Source: Candidatus Saccharimonadota bacterium (lineage in GTDB: Bacteria > Patescibacteriota > Saccharimonadia > Saccharimonadales > Saccharimonadaceae). Taken from it: 15,907 nt of DNA. Location of the stretch: assembly GCA_017421685.1 (NCBI GenBank), contig JAFOHW010000042.1:1-15907 (forward strand). The letters run 5' to 3'. Of this stretch, positions 1-6,447 are shown one piece after another. A model generated the notes under the pieces. That model was given only the letters and a program-made list of their open reading frames with translations. It did no database searches and was not told the origin of the DNA. The position numbers and the translations under genes were made by a program. The stretch's first letter is position 1. Each line of letters starts with the position of its first letter.

Positions 1-351
1 AATAATGTAAATATTAACTGTAATGTAGAAAGAATAGACGCATTAATTATTGCTAATGACAAAGTTAGAACCTGTTCTGATTCAAGCAATATTAACAATA
101 TTGAAAATTCAACCCAACTTAAAGTTAATGGCGCAATTATTTCTAATAACCTTGAAGCAAACCGTACCTATGGAGCTTCTACTGGCGCTAATTCTATTAT
201 CCCAGCCGAGATTATAAATTTTGATCCGACGTTATATAAATGGGGCGACATTACGAAAGCTGGCGATGATGATGACGACGAAACCGAAATAACCGACCCC
301 GACTCTACCTTAGACGTAGTCTACATAAAAGAAACCGCTCCACGAACCTAA
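1..351 (+). CDS. C-terminal end of a surface/secreted-type hypothetical protein (partial)
   Basis: Frame 1 is open from the window edge to a TAA at 349-351, giving the last 116 residues of a protein that starts upstream. The visible part is rich in Asn, Ile and Thr with short hydrophobic periodic stretches (DALIIAND, LKVNGAIIS), as in beta-rich or beta-helical surface proteins. It has two Cys and then a segment RTYGASTGANS...PAEIINFDPTLYKW. A very acidic stretch (DDDDDETE) comes before the end, VVYIKETAPRT. From memory, similar tails (YGAGTGAN..., then ...ELAPR) occur on large exported Patescibacteria proteins; this is recollection, not a search. No catalytic motif is visible. It converges on murC with about 70 nt between stops and no obvious terminator hairpin. 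Confidence 0.7.
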   Translation, partial: NNVNINCNVERIDALIIANDKVRTCSDSSNINNIENSTQLKVNGAIISNNLEANRTYGASTGANSIIPAEIINFDPTLYKWGDITKAGDDDDDETEITDPDSTLDVVYIKETAPRT

Positions 352-367
352 CCGCTCCACGAACCTA
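334..367. repeat. Perfect 17-bp tandem duplication at a stop codon
   Basis: The unit ACCGCTCCACGAACCTA occurs twice head to tail, at 334-350 and 351-367, with no mismatch. The first copy encodes the last residues of the upstream protein, and its final TA plus the first A of copy two makes the TAA stop. A single copy would give the same C-terminus, because the base after copy two is also A. The duplication is therefore silent for the protein. It looks recent and fits replication slippage. Confidence 0.9.
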
Positions 368-422
368 AAAGTCAAAACCGGGACGGAACTCTCACATAGA
401 TATAGCTAAAATGCAAAACTTT

Positions 423-1652
423 TTACTTACTAAAAATTTCTCTAAACCATTTATCGACCGGCCCCGCCGTCATCAATACAACTAAATACCCCTCATCCCG
501 ATATCGCTTCAACTTCTCCGCCAATTCCTCGTTCGCTTCCCCAGGTTCCGCAACTTTTTGGTTCTCTAAATCTGAAATAAATTCCTCCGGCGTAATAACC
601 GCAAGCTCCGGATTCTCCCGCGTGAGATACGTCGGAAGCCAAAAAATCTTATCTGCCCCTAAAAATGCATCTCTATATCCTTCTCTAACTTCGTGTTGCC
701 TCGTATTTTGATGCGGTTGATAGACGACGACTATTCCTTTTTTACCGTTAATTTTCGCCTCATCCCGAACAACGCCCATCGTCGTCGCAATTTCTTCCGG
801 ATGATGCGCATAATCAGAATAAACTCCGTCTGAGATTTTTTCGAACCTCCTCCCGACCCCAGGAAACTCATTCAGAACCTTAATTATTTCCTTCTCGGAA
901 ATTTCTAATTCCATATCATTGACAATTTTTAAAATCGCCTTAACTGCCAGCCCGGCGTCTTTTCTTCTAATTTCCCCCGCCAATTTAAATTCCGATTCAC
1001 TAATTCCTTCTTTTATAACTTCCTGACTTTGCGACTCAAACTGTGAAAAAGCCTCTAAATATTCCTCTCTCGTCTTATAAATATCCGGATGGTCATAAGA
1101 AACCGACGGAATAACCGAAACCCAAGGATGATAGTACAAAAAGTTCCTATCATATTCATCAGCCTCATAAATAAAATACTTATCGCCTTTCTTATAAGCT
1201 CCGCTCGGCGCAAATCCCAACGTCGTTCCAACAATATAAGAAATCGGAAGCCCCAATTTTAAAGCTCCAAAAATAATCATCGCCGTTGTCGTGGTTTTTC
1301 CATGCGTTCCCGCAACCGCAACCATTTTTAATTTAAGTTCCGAGACCAAAAACGCTGTTAACTCATCCCGCTTCGTACACTTAATCCCAGAATCCTTCGC
1401 TAAGACTAATTCCGCATGGTCTTCAGGTAACGCCGAAGTATAAGCAAACCAATCGACTCCCTCCGCTAACTTACGTTTTAAAAATTCACCGTCTTGTTTA
1501 CCGATAAAAACCTCAATCCCCGCTTCGATTAATTCGTCATAAATCGCCCCCTTTTCTAAGTCCGATCCAGAAACCGTAAATCCAGCCGACTTAGCCATTA
1601 AGGCTAACGGACCCATTCCAGTTCCAGATATCCCTGATATGTAAATATTCAT
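423..1652 (-). CDS. murC: UDP-N-acetylmuramate--L-alanine ligase (MurC)
   Basis: This ATP-dependent Mur ligase joins L-alanine to UDP-MurNAc, the first peptide-adding step of cytoplasmic peptidoglycan precursor synthesis. The N-terminus has the nucleotide-sugar binding glycine motif (GISGTGMGPLA). The central ATP loop is AVAGTHGKTTTT, followed by EADEYD and the C-terminal-domain motifs GVGRRFE, DYAHHPEE and YQPHQNTR. At 409 residues it is shorter than typical MurC (about 450-490). The EADEYD sequence resembles the recycling ligase Mpl, but YQPHQNTR fits MurC better. I chose the ATG at 1650-1652. A TTG six codons upstream would extend the frame, but it lies inside the -10 box. The gene diverges from tsaE-tsaB, and both seem to be transcribed leaderless from overlapping promoters. 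Confidence 0.87.
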   Translation of the reverse strand: MNIYISGISGTGMGPLALMAKSAGFTVSGSDLEKGAIYDELIEAGIEVFIGKQDGEFLKRKLAEGVDWFAYTSALPEDHAELVLAKDSGIKCTKRDELTAFLVSELKLKMVAVAGTHGKTTTTAMIIFGALKLGLPISYIVGTTLGFAPSGAYKKGDKYFIYEADEYDRNFLYYHPWVSVIPSVSYDHPDIYKTREEYLEAFSQFESQSQEVIKEGISESEFKLAGEIRRKDAGLAVKAILKIVNDMELEISEKEIIKVLNEFPGVGRRFEKISDGVYSDYAHHPEEIATTMGVVRDEAKINGKKGIVVVYQPHQNTRQHEVREGYRDAFLGADKIFWLPTYLTRENPELAVITPEEFISDLENQKVAEPGEANEELAEKLKRYRDEGYLVVLMTAGPVDKWFREIFSK

Positions 1653-1670
1653 GATATAATTATTATACAA
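1652..1670. promoter_or_regulatory. Symmetric divergent promoter for murC and tsaE-tsaB
   Basis: A TATAAT lies at 1655-1660 on the + strand (TGATATAAT, extended -10 form), followed by 9 nt and the ATG at 1670. A second TATAAT lies on the - strand at 1667-1662, also followed by 9 nt and the murC ATG at 1652. The two boxes are separated by one base pair, and the arrangement is nearly symmetric around 1661. Transcription would start about 7 nt after each box, leaving only 2-3 nt of leader, and no Shine-Dalgarno fits. The two polymerases could not bind at the same time, so the genes should compete for transcription. Confidence 0.7.
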
Positions 1671-2560
1671 TGATTATTAATTCTGAACAAGAAATGCTAA
1701 CTTTTGGCGAAGAGTTTGCTAGTAACCTCGAAACGAAAAAGTCTGTCGTTATTGAACTTATCGGCGATGTCGGAACTGGGAAAACAACTTTTACTCGCGG
1801 CCTCGCTAAAGGTCTCGATGTAAAAGAGAGCGTTACGAGTCCTAGTTTTACTATCTCAAAATCCTACGCTCTAAAAAACGGCGGAAATTTAATCCATTAC
1901 GACTTTTATCGCCTTAGAGACCCTGGACTCATGGCCGACGACCTCGAAGAAAACCTAAAAAACCCGAAAAACATCATCGTTATCGAGTGGGGAGAATCAA
2001 TCTCCTCTCTTCTCCCAAAATCCCATATAATTATTAATATCTCTAAAAATGATAATAATTCTCGTAATATTAAAATAACCGACAATCGTAGCAATACCTT
2101 TTCGGGGGCTTCCGCGACCAACGGGGAGCGGGGTGAACGACTGAGCCCCGTAACGACCGCCCCTTGGGACGCGGACGACCTCCGGTCGACGGGCGCGAAG
2201 GAGTGTCCCCCGAAAGGTATTGCTGGATTGTCGCTGTATTTAGATACCTCAACCCCAGAAACAATCCTAAAATTAAACGATAAAGAATATAAATACGTTT
2301 TTGCCAACGACCTAGCCGAAAAACTATTAAAGTTTATTCACGATAAATTGAAAGAGAATCATAAAGACTGGAAAGATATTGCCGAAATAACTTTCATGTC
2401 CGGGCCTGGCTCTTTTACTGGTCTTCGAATTGGCGCAACTATCGTAAATACTCTAGCTTCAGAATTGAATATTCCTCTCTACGACCACAAAGGGAATCAG
2501 AAAAAAATCATCGTCCCCGAATATGGACGAAACGCTAATATTTCAAAACCAAAGAAATAA
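1670..2560 (+). CDS. tsaE: TsaE-TsaB fusion protein (tRNA t6A biosynthesis), with a reduced TsaB half
   Basis: One continuous frame of 296 residues. Residues 1 to about 136 are TsaE: P-loop GDVGTGKTT at 32-40, then VTSPSF, HYDFYRLRDP and IEWGE. TsaE is the ATPase that supports the TsaB-TsaD complex making N6-threonylcarbamoyladenosine on ANN-decoding tRNAs. Residues about 137-188 come from a GC-rich palindromic insert and are low-complexity, rich in Gly, Ala and Arg. Residues about 190-296 resemble the first lobe of TsaB (LYLDTSTPET, GPGSFTGLRIG). The second lobe of a normal TsaB of about 220-230 residues is missing. A TTG at 2228 with AAAGG ten nt upstream could start the TsaB part separately. 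The stop codon at 2558-2560 abuts the stop of the convergent gene with no spacer. Confidence 0.82.
   Translation: MIINSEQEMLTFGEEFASNLETKKSVVIELIGDVGTGKTTFTRGLAKGLDVKESVTSPSFTISKSYALKNGGNLIHYDFYRLRDPGLMADDLEENLKNPKNIIVIEWGESISSLLPKSHIIINISKNDNNSRNIKITDNRSNTFSGASATNGERGERLSPVTTAPWDADDLRSTGAKECPPKGIAGLSLYLDTSTPETILKLNDKEYKYVFANDLAEKLLKFIHDKLKENHKDWKDIAEITFMSGPGSFTGLRIGATIVNTLASELNIPLYDHKGNQKKIIVPEYGRNANISKPKK
2080..2233. repeat. GC-rich palindromic element inside the tsaE-tsaB frame
   Basis: Two arms, 2080-2108 and 2207-2233, are near-perfect inverted copies: CGACAATC, AGCAATACCTTT and CGGGGG match in order, with a GT/C difference and one extra T in the left arm. They flank about 98 nt of GC-rich sequence. 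Bases 2101-2160 contain 42 G+C of 60, far above the surrounding genes. Smaller stems can form inside: TCCGCG 2111-2116 with CGCGGA 2170-2175; a CGGGG/CCCCG hairpin near 2129-2150; and CGACC-TCC-GGTCG near 2177-2189. The element has no stop in the gene's frame, so it is translated as the inter-domain linker. It resembles REP/MITE-like or Rickettsia-palindromic-element-like insertions, but no family could be matched. A structured RNA is an alternative. Confidence 0.75.
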
Positions 2561-3685
2561 CTATTTTTTAACTTTCTCCTTTACAACGTCTCTCATTAAA
2601 ATTGCAACGAAAATCGAAAATACAACAATTAACGCCCCCATTACTGTAGCCATAATAATATAACCTTTCGTCCCGTCAGGGCGAAAAATCGAAGTCTCTC
2701 CTAAAGGCGCAACATACATCGGATCCGAAGGATTAAAAGCGACTTGCGTCCCCATATCCTCTCCCGCAATTTTTGCCTCCATAACCGTTAAGCCCATCTC
2801 GTGTGTTTTAATTCTAAACACCGACTCAACCGAATCACGATCCGCATGATAAACTCGTATTATCGCATTATCTCCTTCTGAAACATTTATTCCCGCATAC
2901 GCCAACTCTTCATCAAAAACCGCCGAATTTACTTCCCCGTTTTCATCAATCGTAATCTTTCCAGTTATCGGCCCATGGATTCCCCCCATATCTAAAACTA
3001 ACTCATTCCCAAAATAAACAAAGGTGTCGTCATCCGCTGTAATCTCAAAACTCTCCTCTCCATTTAACCCAACCGTGAAAGGAAGCGCAAAACTCATCGT
3101 AAATAGATGGTTATGACCATCATGATTAACTTCGTCCCCTTCACTAAACTTAAACTCATCTACCGGGTAAAAATCATTGCTAGAATACGAAAACTCCGCT
3201 CCCCGATCCGCCTTATAATCTAACTTAATATTACCAATATATTCCTTGCTTTTCCCCTCAATCGGATTAAACCATCTCGCCATATCCGTAAGTCCTCGGT
3301 TCGAAACCAATTTTCCCCCCTTCGCAACCGGAAGATAGTCTTCTCCAAGATAATAATCAACCATTCCCTGCTCAATATCACGATTCGTATAATTACAGCT
3401 CGCCCACTCAAACTGCCTCGAATAAAGTTCGGAGCTAACCGCTATGTCATACAAATTAACACATTCATCTGATTTCTGATCAAAATAGGCGACCGGCAAA
3501 CTAATACTCGCATCCTCATCTAAGCCCTTACTCGCCAAAACTGCTTCTGGCGTTTTTGAAATCGCTTCCTCTGAAATATCAGAAACCGACTTAGACAAGC
3601 CTAAAATCGAAAGAAAAATCATTAAAACCAACACCCCAAGTGCCGTATAAACATAAAGCTGAGTTTTCTTACGTTGCTTTTTCAT
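2561..3685 (-). CDS. Fibro-slime-domain membrane-anchored surface protein
   Basis: A 374-residue protein with a basic N-terminus and a transmembrane segment at about 10-30. A long extracytoplasmic region follows, then a second hydrophobic span at about 343-365 and a short Lys-rich tail. The outer region carries the fibro-slime signature: ADDDTFVYFGNELVLDMGG and HGPITG at about 217-242, then VYHADRDSVESVFRI at 278-292. In known fibro-slime proteins this is the sequence of a PA14-like lectin or adhesive fold. Four conserved-looking elements, DDD, HG, YHA.R and FRI, are all present. The function is probably surface display or adhesion, which is inference. It heads no operon: its promoter lies downstream of the next minus-strand gene, so it is transcribed separately. 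Confidence 0.8.
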   Translation of the reverse strand: MKKQRKKTQLYVYTALGVLVLMIFLSILGLSKSVSDISEEAISKTPEAVLASKGLDEDASISLPVAYFDQKSDECVNLYDIAVSSELYSRQFEWASCNYTNRDIEQGMVDYYLGEDYLPVAKGGKLVSNRGLTDMARWFNPIEGKSKEYIGNIKLDYKADRGAEFSYSSNDFYPVDEFKFSEGDEVNHDGHNHLFTMSFALPFTVGLNGEESFEITADDDTFVYFGNELVLDMGGIHGPITGKITIDENGEVNSAVFDEELAYAGINVSEGDNAIIRVYHADRDSVESVFRIKTHEMGLTVMEAKIAGEDMGTQVAFNPSDPMYVAPLGETSIFRPDGTKGYIIMATVMGALIVVFSIFVAILMRDVVKEKVKK

Positions 3686-3699
3686 TTCCTTACATCTTT

Positions 3700-3728
3700 A
3701 GTATAAGTTCTTTCCTGTTAAAAATCAA
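3700..3728 (-). promoter_or_regulatory. Sigma70-type promoter of the fibro-slime gene
   Basis: On the minus strand TTGATT (3728-3723) is followed by 17 nt and TATACT (3705-3700), close to TTGACA-17-TATAAT. The start codon at 3685 lies 14 nt beyond the -10 box, giving a leader of about 7-8 nt, with AAGGA immediately before the ATG. Confidence 0.6.
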
Positions 3729-3741
3729 GTCTTCAAAACCT

Positions 3742-4119
3742 CTATTCTTCCACTGAAATCCCTAAATATTCATCAGATAAAGCGTCCTCCGAAAACGGGT
3801 CTTCATAAGAATCAATCGCCCGAACATCAACCTCAAGATTTTCCAAATATTCTTCTAAATCCCCAATCGTAATCTTCCCGGTCTTCGAAAAAGTATACTC
3901 CGGCTCTCCATCATCGTCTCCTTGATTCTCGTTTTCATCAGGCAAAAACCCTGGCCTCGACCGATCGAGATAAATATCTCCAGAATTATGATAAATCGCA
4001 AGCGAAACGCTAGTCGTCGTAATCGCAATTACAACCGAAATAATTCCGAGCAAAACTAAATTGCTTCCGTTTTTCCGCATCTTCCTCTTTGCTGAAATCC
4101 TTTTTATTTTCTCTAGCAT
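3742..4119 (-). CDS. Small single-span envelope protein, function unknown
   Basis: A 125-residue protein. Its basic N-terminus (MLEKIKRISAKRKMRKNG) precedes one hydrophobic span at about 21-42, so the topology is N-terminus in and C-terminus out. The outer part starts YHNSGDIYLDRSRPGFLPDE and becomes strongly acidic to the end (ENENQGDDDGEPE..., SEDALSDEYLGISVEE). From memory, SGDIYLDRSRPGF-like sequence recurs after the membrane span in small Saccharibacteria envelope proteins; this was not searched. The ATG directly follows the stop codon of the upstream gene (TAGATG), which suggests translational coupling. AAGGGG lies about 9 nt before the ATG. No enzymatic motif is visible. Confidence 0.75.
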   Translation of the reverse strand: MLEKIKRISAKRKMRKNGSNLVLLGIISVVIAITTTSVSLAIYHNSGDIYLDRSRPGFLPDENENQGDDDGEPEYTFSKTGKITIGDLEEYLENLEVDVRAIDSYEDPFSEDALSDEYLGISVEE

Positions 4120-4617
4120 CTAAAGTTTCCCCTTTAATTTATTCACAAGATTTATATGTCCAGAAATCAATCCTCGCATTTTTAAAACATCCTGTTCGAC
4201 AACTTTTCTCTTCTTACGAACCTTAACTAACTGTTCATAAAAGTCCCCCGGCTCACTTTTACAGTCTATTCCAACTAGGTCCTCTAACTCCTGCTGATAA
4301 GCGATAAAATCATTCGAAAACAAAGTCCTCGTATCTGCAAAATTATTTTGGTTCTCAACTAATCCCGCATTAGAAAGATTATTCTCAACAACCCTAACAT
4401 TTAAAGGTGTAATAAACTTAGACAAAATCGTCTCATAGTAGCCTCCGAGATAGACCCGCGCCTTCGCATCGGCTCTCTGAAGATTTTTCAAATTATCCTG
4501 AATCCCTGAACAACCCTCAACAATTTTCGCCTCTTGCTCCTTACTCACTGCACTGACCGGCAAAGCTTGACAAAAAAGCATAAGTGTGATAAAATAGAAA
4601 ATTATCCGTTTTTTCAT
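4120..4617 (-). CDS. Secreted alpha-helical protein, function unknown
   Basis: A 165-residue protein with a clear signal peptide: KKR, a hydrophobic core IIFYFITLMLF, then ALPVSAVS with a signal peptidase I-type AXA-like site near residue 24. The mature part is rich in charged residues and Leu and looks helical or coiled-coil, especially the last 45 residues. It contains two Cys (VEGCSG and GIDCKS) that could form a disulfide. I do not recognise the family. It is the first gene of a two-gene unit with the 125-residue single-span protein, whose start abuts this stop. A shared role at the cell surface is inferred from both being exported. Its own extended -10 promoter lies just upstream. Confidence 0.75.
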   Translation of the reverse strand: MKKRIIFYFITLMLFCQALPVSAVSKEQEAKIVEGCSGIQDNLKNLQRADAKARVYLGGYYETILSKFITPLNVRVVENNLSNAGLVENQNNFADTRTLFSNDFIAYQQELEDLVGIDCKSEPGDFYEQLVKVRKKRKVVEQDVLKMRGLISGHINLVNKLKGKL

Positions 4618-4626
4618 TACTCTCTA

Positions 4627-4635
4627 ATTATAACA
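4627..4635 (-). promoter_or_regulatory. Extended -10 promoter, near-leaderless
   Basis: The minus strand reads TGTTATAAT (4635-4627), the extended -10 form TGnTATAAT, followed by 9 nt and the ATG of the secreted helical protein at 4617. No good -35 is visible. Confidence 0.6.
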
Positions 4636-4650
4636 CAAATCCAAAAAAGC

Positions 4651-6438
4651 TTAATCTCGCTTAAGCATAACCGTAAATGCCTCACTTGGGATATCGACTT
4701 TTCCAAATCTCTTCATCCGCGCCTTGCCTCGCTTCTGTTTTTCTAACAATTTCGCCTTTCTATCTCTATCTCCGGTATGAATTTTAACCGTAACATCTTT
4801 TCGGTATGCCCCAATCGTCTCTCTTGCAATAATTCTCGCCCCAATCGCAGCCTGAAGCGCAACCTCATAATTCTGTCTCGGAATTACTTCTTTTAATTTC
4901 TTCGTCACTTCACGCCCAATAGAATCCGCTTCGCTTCGATGCGCCATAACCGAAAGCGCATCTACCCTATTCCCCGCAACCAAAAAGTCCACTCTAACCA
5001 AATCTTCTGCTCGATAATCATCTATTTCATAATTAAACGACGCATACCCCGACGTCGCCGACTTTAGTTGATCATAGAAATCCGTCAATAAATTCGCCAT
5101 CGGTGCCTCAAAATCAATAATCGCCCTCTCTTCAATATAAGATAAATTCGTCTGACGCCCCCGCTTTTCATTAATTAAGTTCAGAACATTCCCAATCATC
5201 GACTTCGGCAAAATAATTTCCCCCTTAACCCAAGGCTCTCGAATCTCAGAAATTTCCGAAGCATCTGGCAAATCCGACGCCGATTTTATTTCTAAAATTT
5301 CTCCATTATTCATCACGACCTCATAGTTCGTCGATGGATTTGTCACGATTAAATCTAACTTAAATTCTCGCTCTAATCTCTCCCGAATAATGTCCATATG
5401 AAGAAGCCCCAAAAATCCAATCCGAAGTCCAAACCCTAAAACTGGCGAATTTTCTGGTTCAAATCGAAGCGCAGAATCAGATAAACTTAATTTCTCAACC
5501 GCCTCCTTTAAATCCTTATACTGGTCGTTCGAAACCGGAAAAAACCCTGCATAAACAAACGGCAGAACATCTTTATACCCAGGTAACGGCTCCAGAGCTG
5601 GCGCTTTCGCAAGCGTAACCGTATCACCAACCTTCGCTTCCCTTGTTGTCTTCAAGTTCGTTACAATATACCCAATTTCCCCAGCTTTCAATGATTCACC
5701 TGGAGTCATTTTCGGCGTCAAAACTCCAACTTCCAACGCCAAACCCTTCGTCTCCGCCTCCATCATCTTAATTTCGGTATTCTTCAAAATCTCCCCCTGG
5801 AAAATCCGAACATATAAGACTACTCCCCTATAATCATCGAAATATGAGTCAAATATCAATGCTTTAGTAGAAGAATCCGTCTTAGACCCACTATCCAATA
5901 AGTTCGGAGCCGGCCCTTCGTTTATTACTGCGTCCAATATTTTATCAACATTAAACCCAGTTTTTCCCGAAACTTCAATTATTTGTTCTCTAGGGCATCC
6001 AAGCAAATTCATGATCTGAGCCGAAACCGATTCAACATCCGCCGCCGGAAGATCAACCTTATTAATTACCGGAATAATTGTCAAATCTTGTTCTAGCGCT
6101 AAATAAACATTTGCCAAAGTCTGCGCCTGAATCCCTTGAGTCGCATCAACAACCAGGACTGCACTTTCTACCGCCTGTAGCGATCGCGAAACTTCATACG
6201 AAAAATCCACATGCCCCGGTGTATCTATTAAATTTAAGACATGTCCCTTCCAAGACATTGTCACCGGCGCTAATTTAATCGTAATCCCCTTTTCTCGTTC
6301 TAATTCCATTGAATCTAAAAGCTGAGACTTCATTTCTCGCTTCGAGACTGTCCCCGTAAGCTCCATCATCCTATCCGCAATCGTCGATTTCCCATGATCA
6401 ATATGCGCGATAATACAAAAATTCCGAATCTTTTCCAT
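4651..6438 (-). CDS. lepA: Elongation factor 4 (LepA), ribosome-associated GTPase
   Basis: A full-length 595-residue LepA, matching the usual size of about 600. LepA is a translational GTPase homologous to EF-G; back-translocation and a role in ribosome assembly have been proposed. The G1 motif is AHIDHGKST at residues 11-19, with DTPGH near 73 (G3) and NKVD near 126 (G4). The LepA-specific C-terminal domain ends in GKARMKRFGKVDIPSEAF, the family's characteristic basic tail. GFLGLLHMDIIRERLERE, a family hallmark, lies in the middle. The start is 9 nt downstream of the pnp stop with no clear Shine-Dalgarno, so it is probably co-transcribed with pnp. Confidence 0.95.
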   Translation of the reverse strand: MEKIRNFCIIAHIDHGKSTIADRMMELTGTVSKREMKSQLLDSMELEREKGITIKLAPVTMSWKGHVLNLIDTPGHVDFSYEVSRSLQAVESAVLVVDATQGIQAQTLANVYLALEQDLTIIPVINKVDLPAADVESVSAQIMNLLGCPREQIIEVSGKTGFNVDKILDAVINEGPAPNLLDSGSKTDSSTKALIFDSYFDDYRGVVLYVRIFQGEILKNTEIKMMEAETKGLALEVGVLTPKMTPGESLKAGEIGYIVTNLKTTREAKVGDTVTLAKAPALEPLPGYKDVLPFVYAGFFPVSNDQYKDLKEAVEKLSLSDSALRFEPENSPVLGFGLRIGFLGLLHMDIIRERLEREFKLDLIVTNPSTNYEVVMNNGEILEIKSASDLPDASEISEIREPWVKGEIILPKSMIGNVLNLINEKRGRQTNLSYIEERAIIDFEAPMANLLTDFYDQLKSATSGYASFNYEIDDYRAEDLVRVDFLVAGNRVDALSVMAHRSEADSIGREVTKKLKEVIPRQNYEVALQAAIGARIIARETIGAYRKDVTVKIHTGDRDRKAKLLEKQKRGKARMKRFGKVDIPSEAFTVMLKRD

Positions 6439-6447
6439 GAATTTTTT

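Noticed and set aside
423-1652. Mpl (murein tripeptide recycling ligase) instead of MurC
   Set aside because: EADEYD resembles Mpl, but YQPHQNTR and the region after it follow MurC, and MurB is present in the same window. MurC is preferred.
1906-2307. Minus-strand open frames of 133 and 64 codons over tsaE-tsaB
   Set aside because: They cross the GC-rich palindrome, which lacks stops in several frames, and oppose a gene with clear TsaE and TsaB motifs. No start signal supports them.
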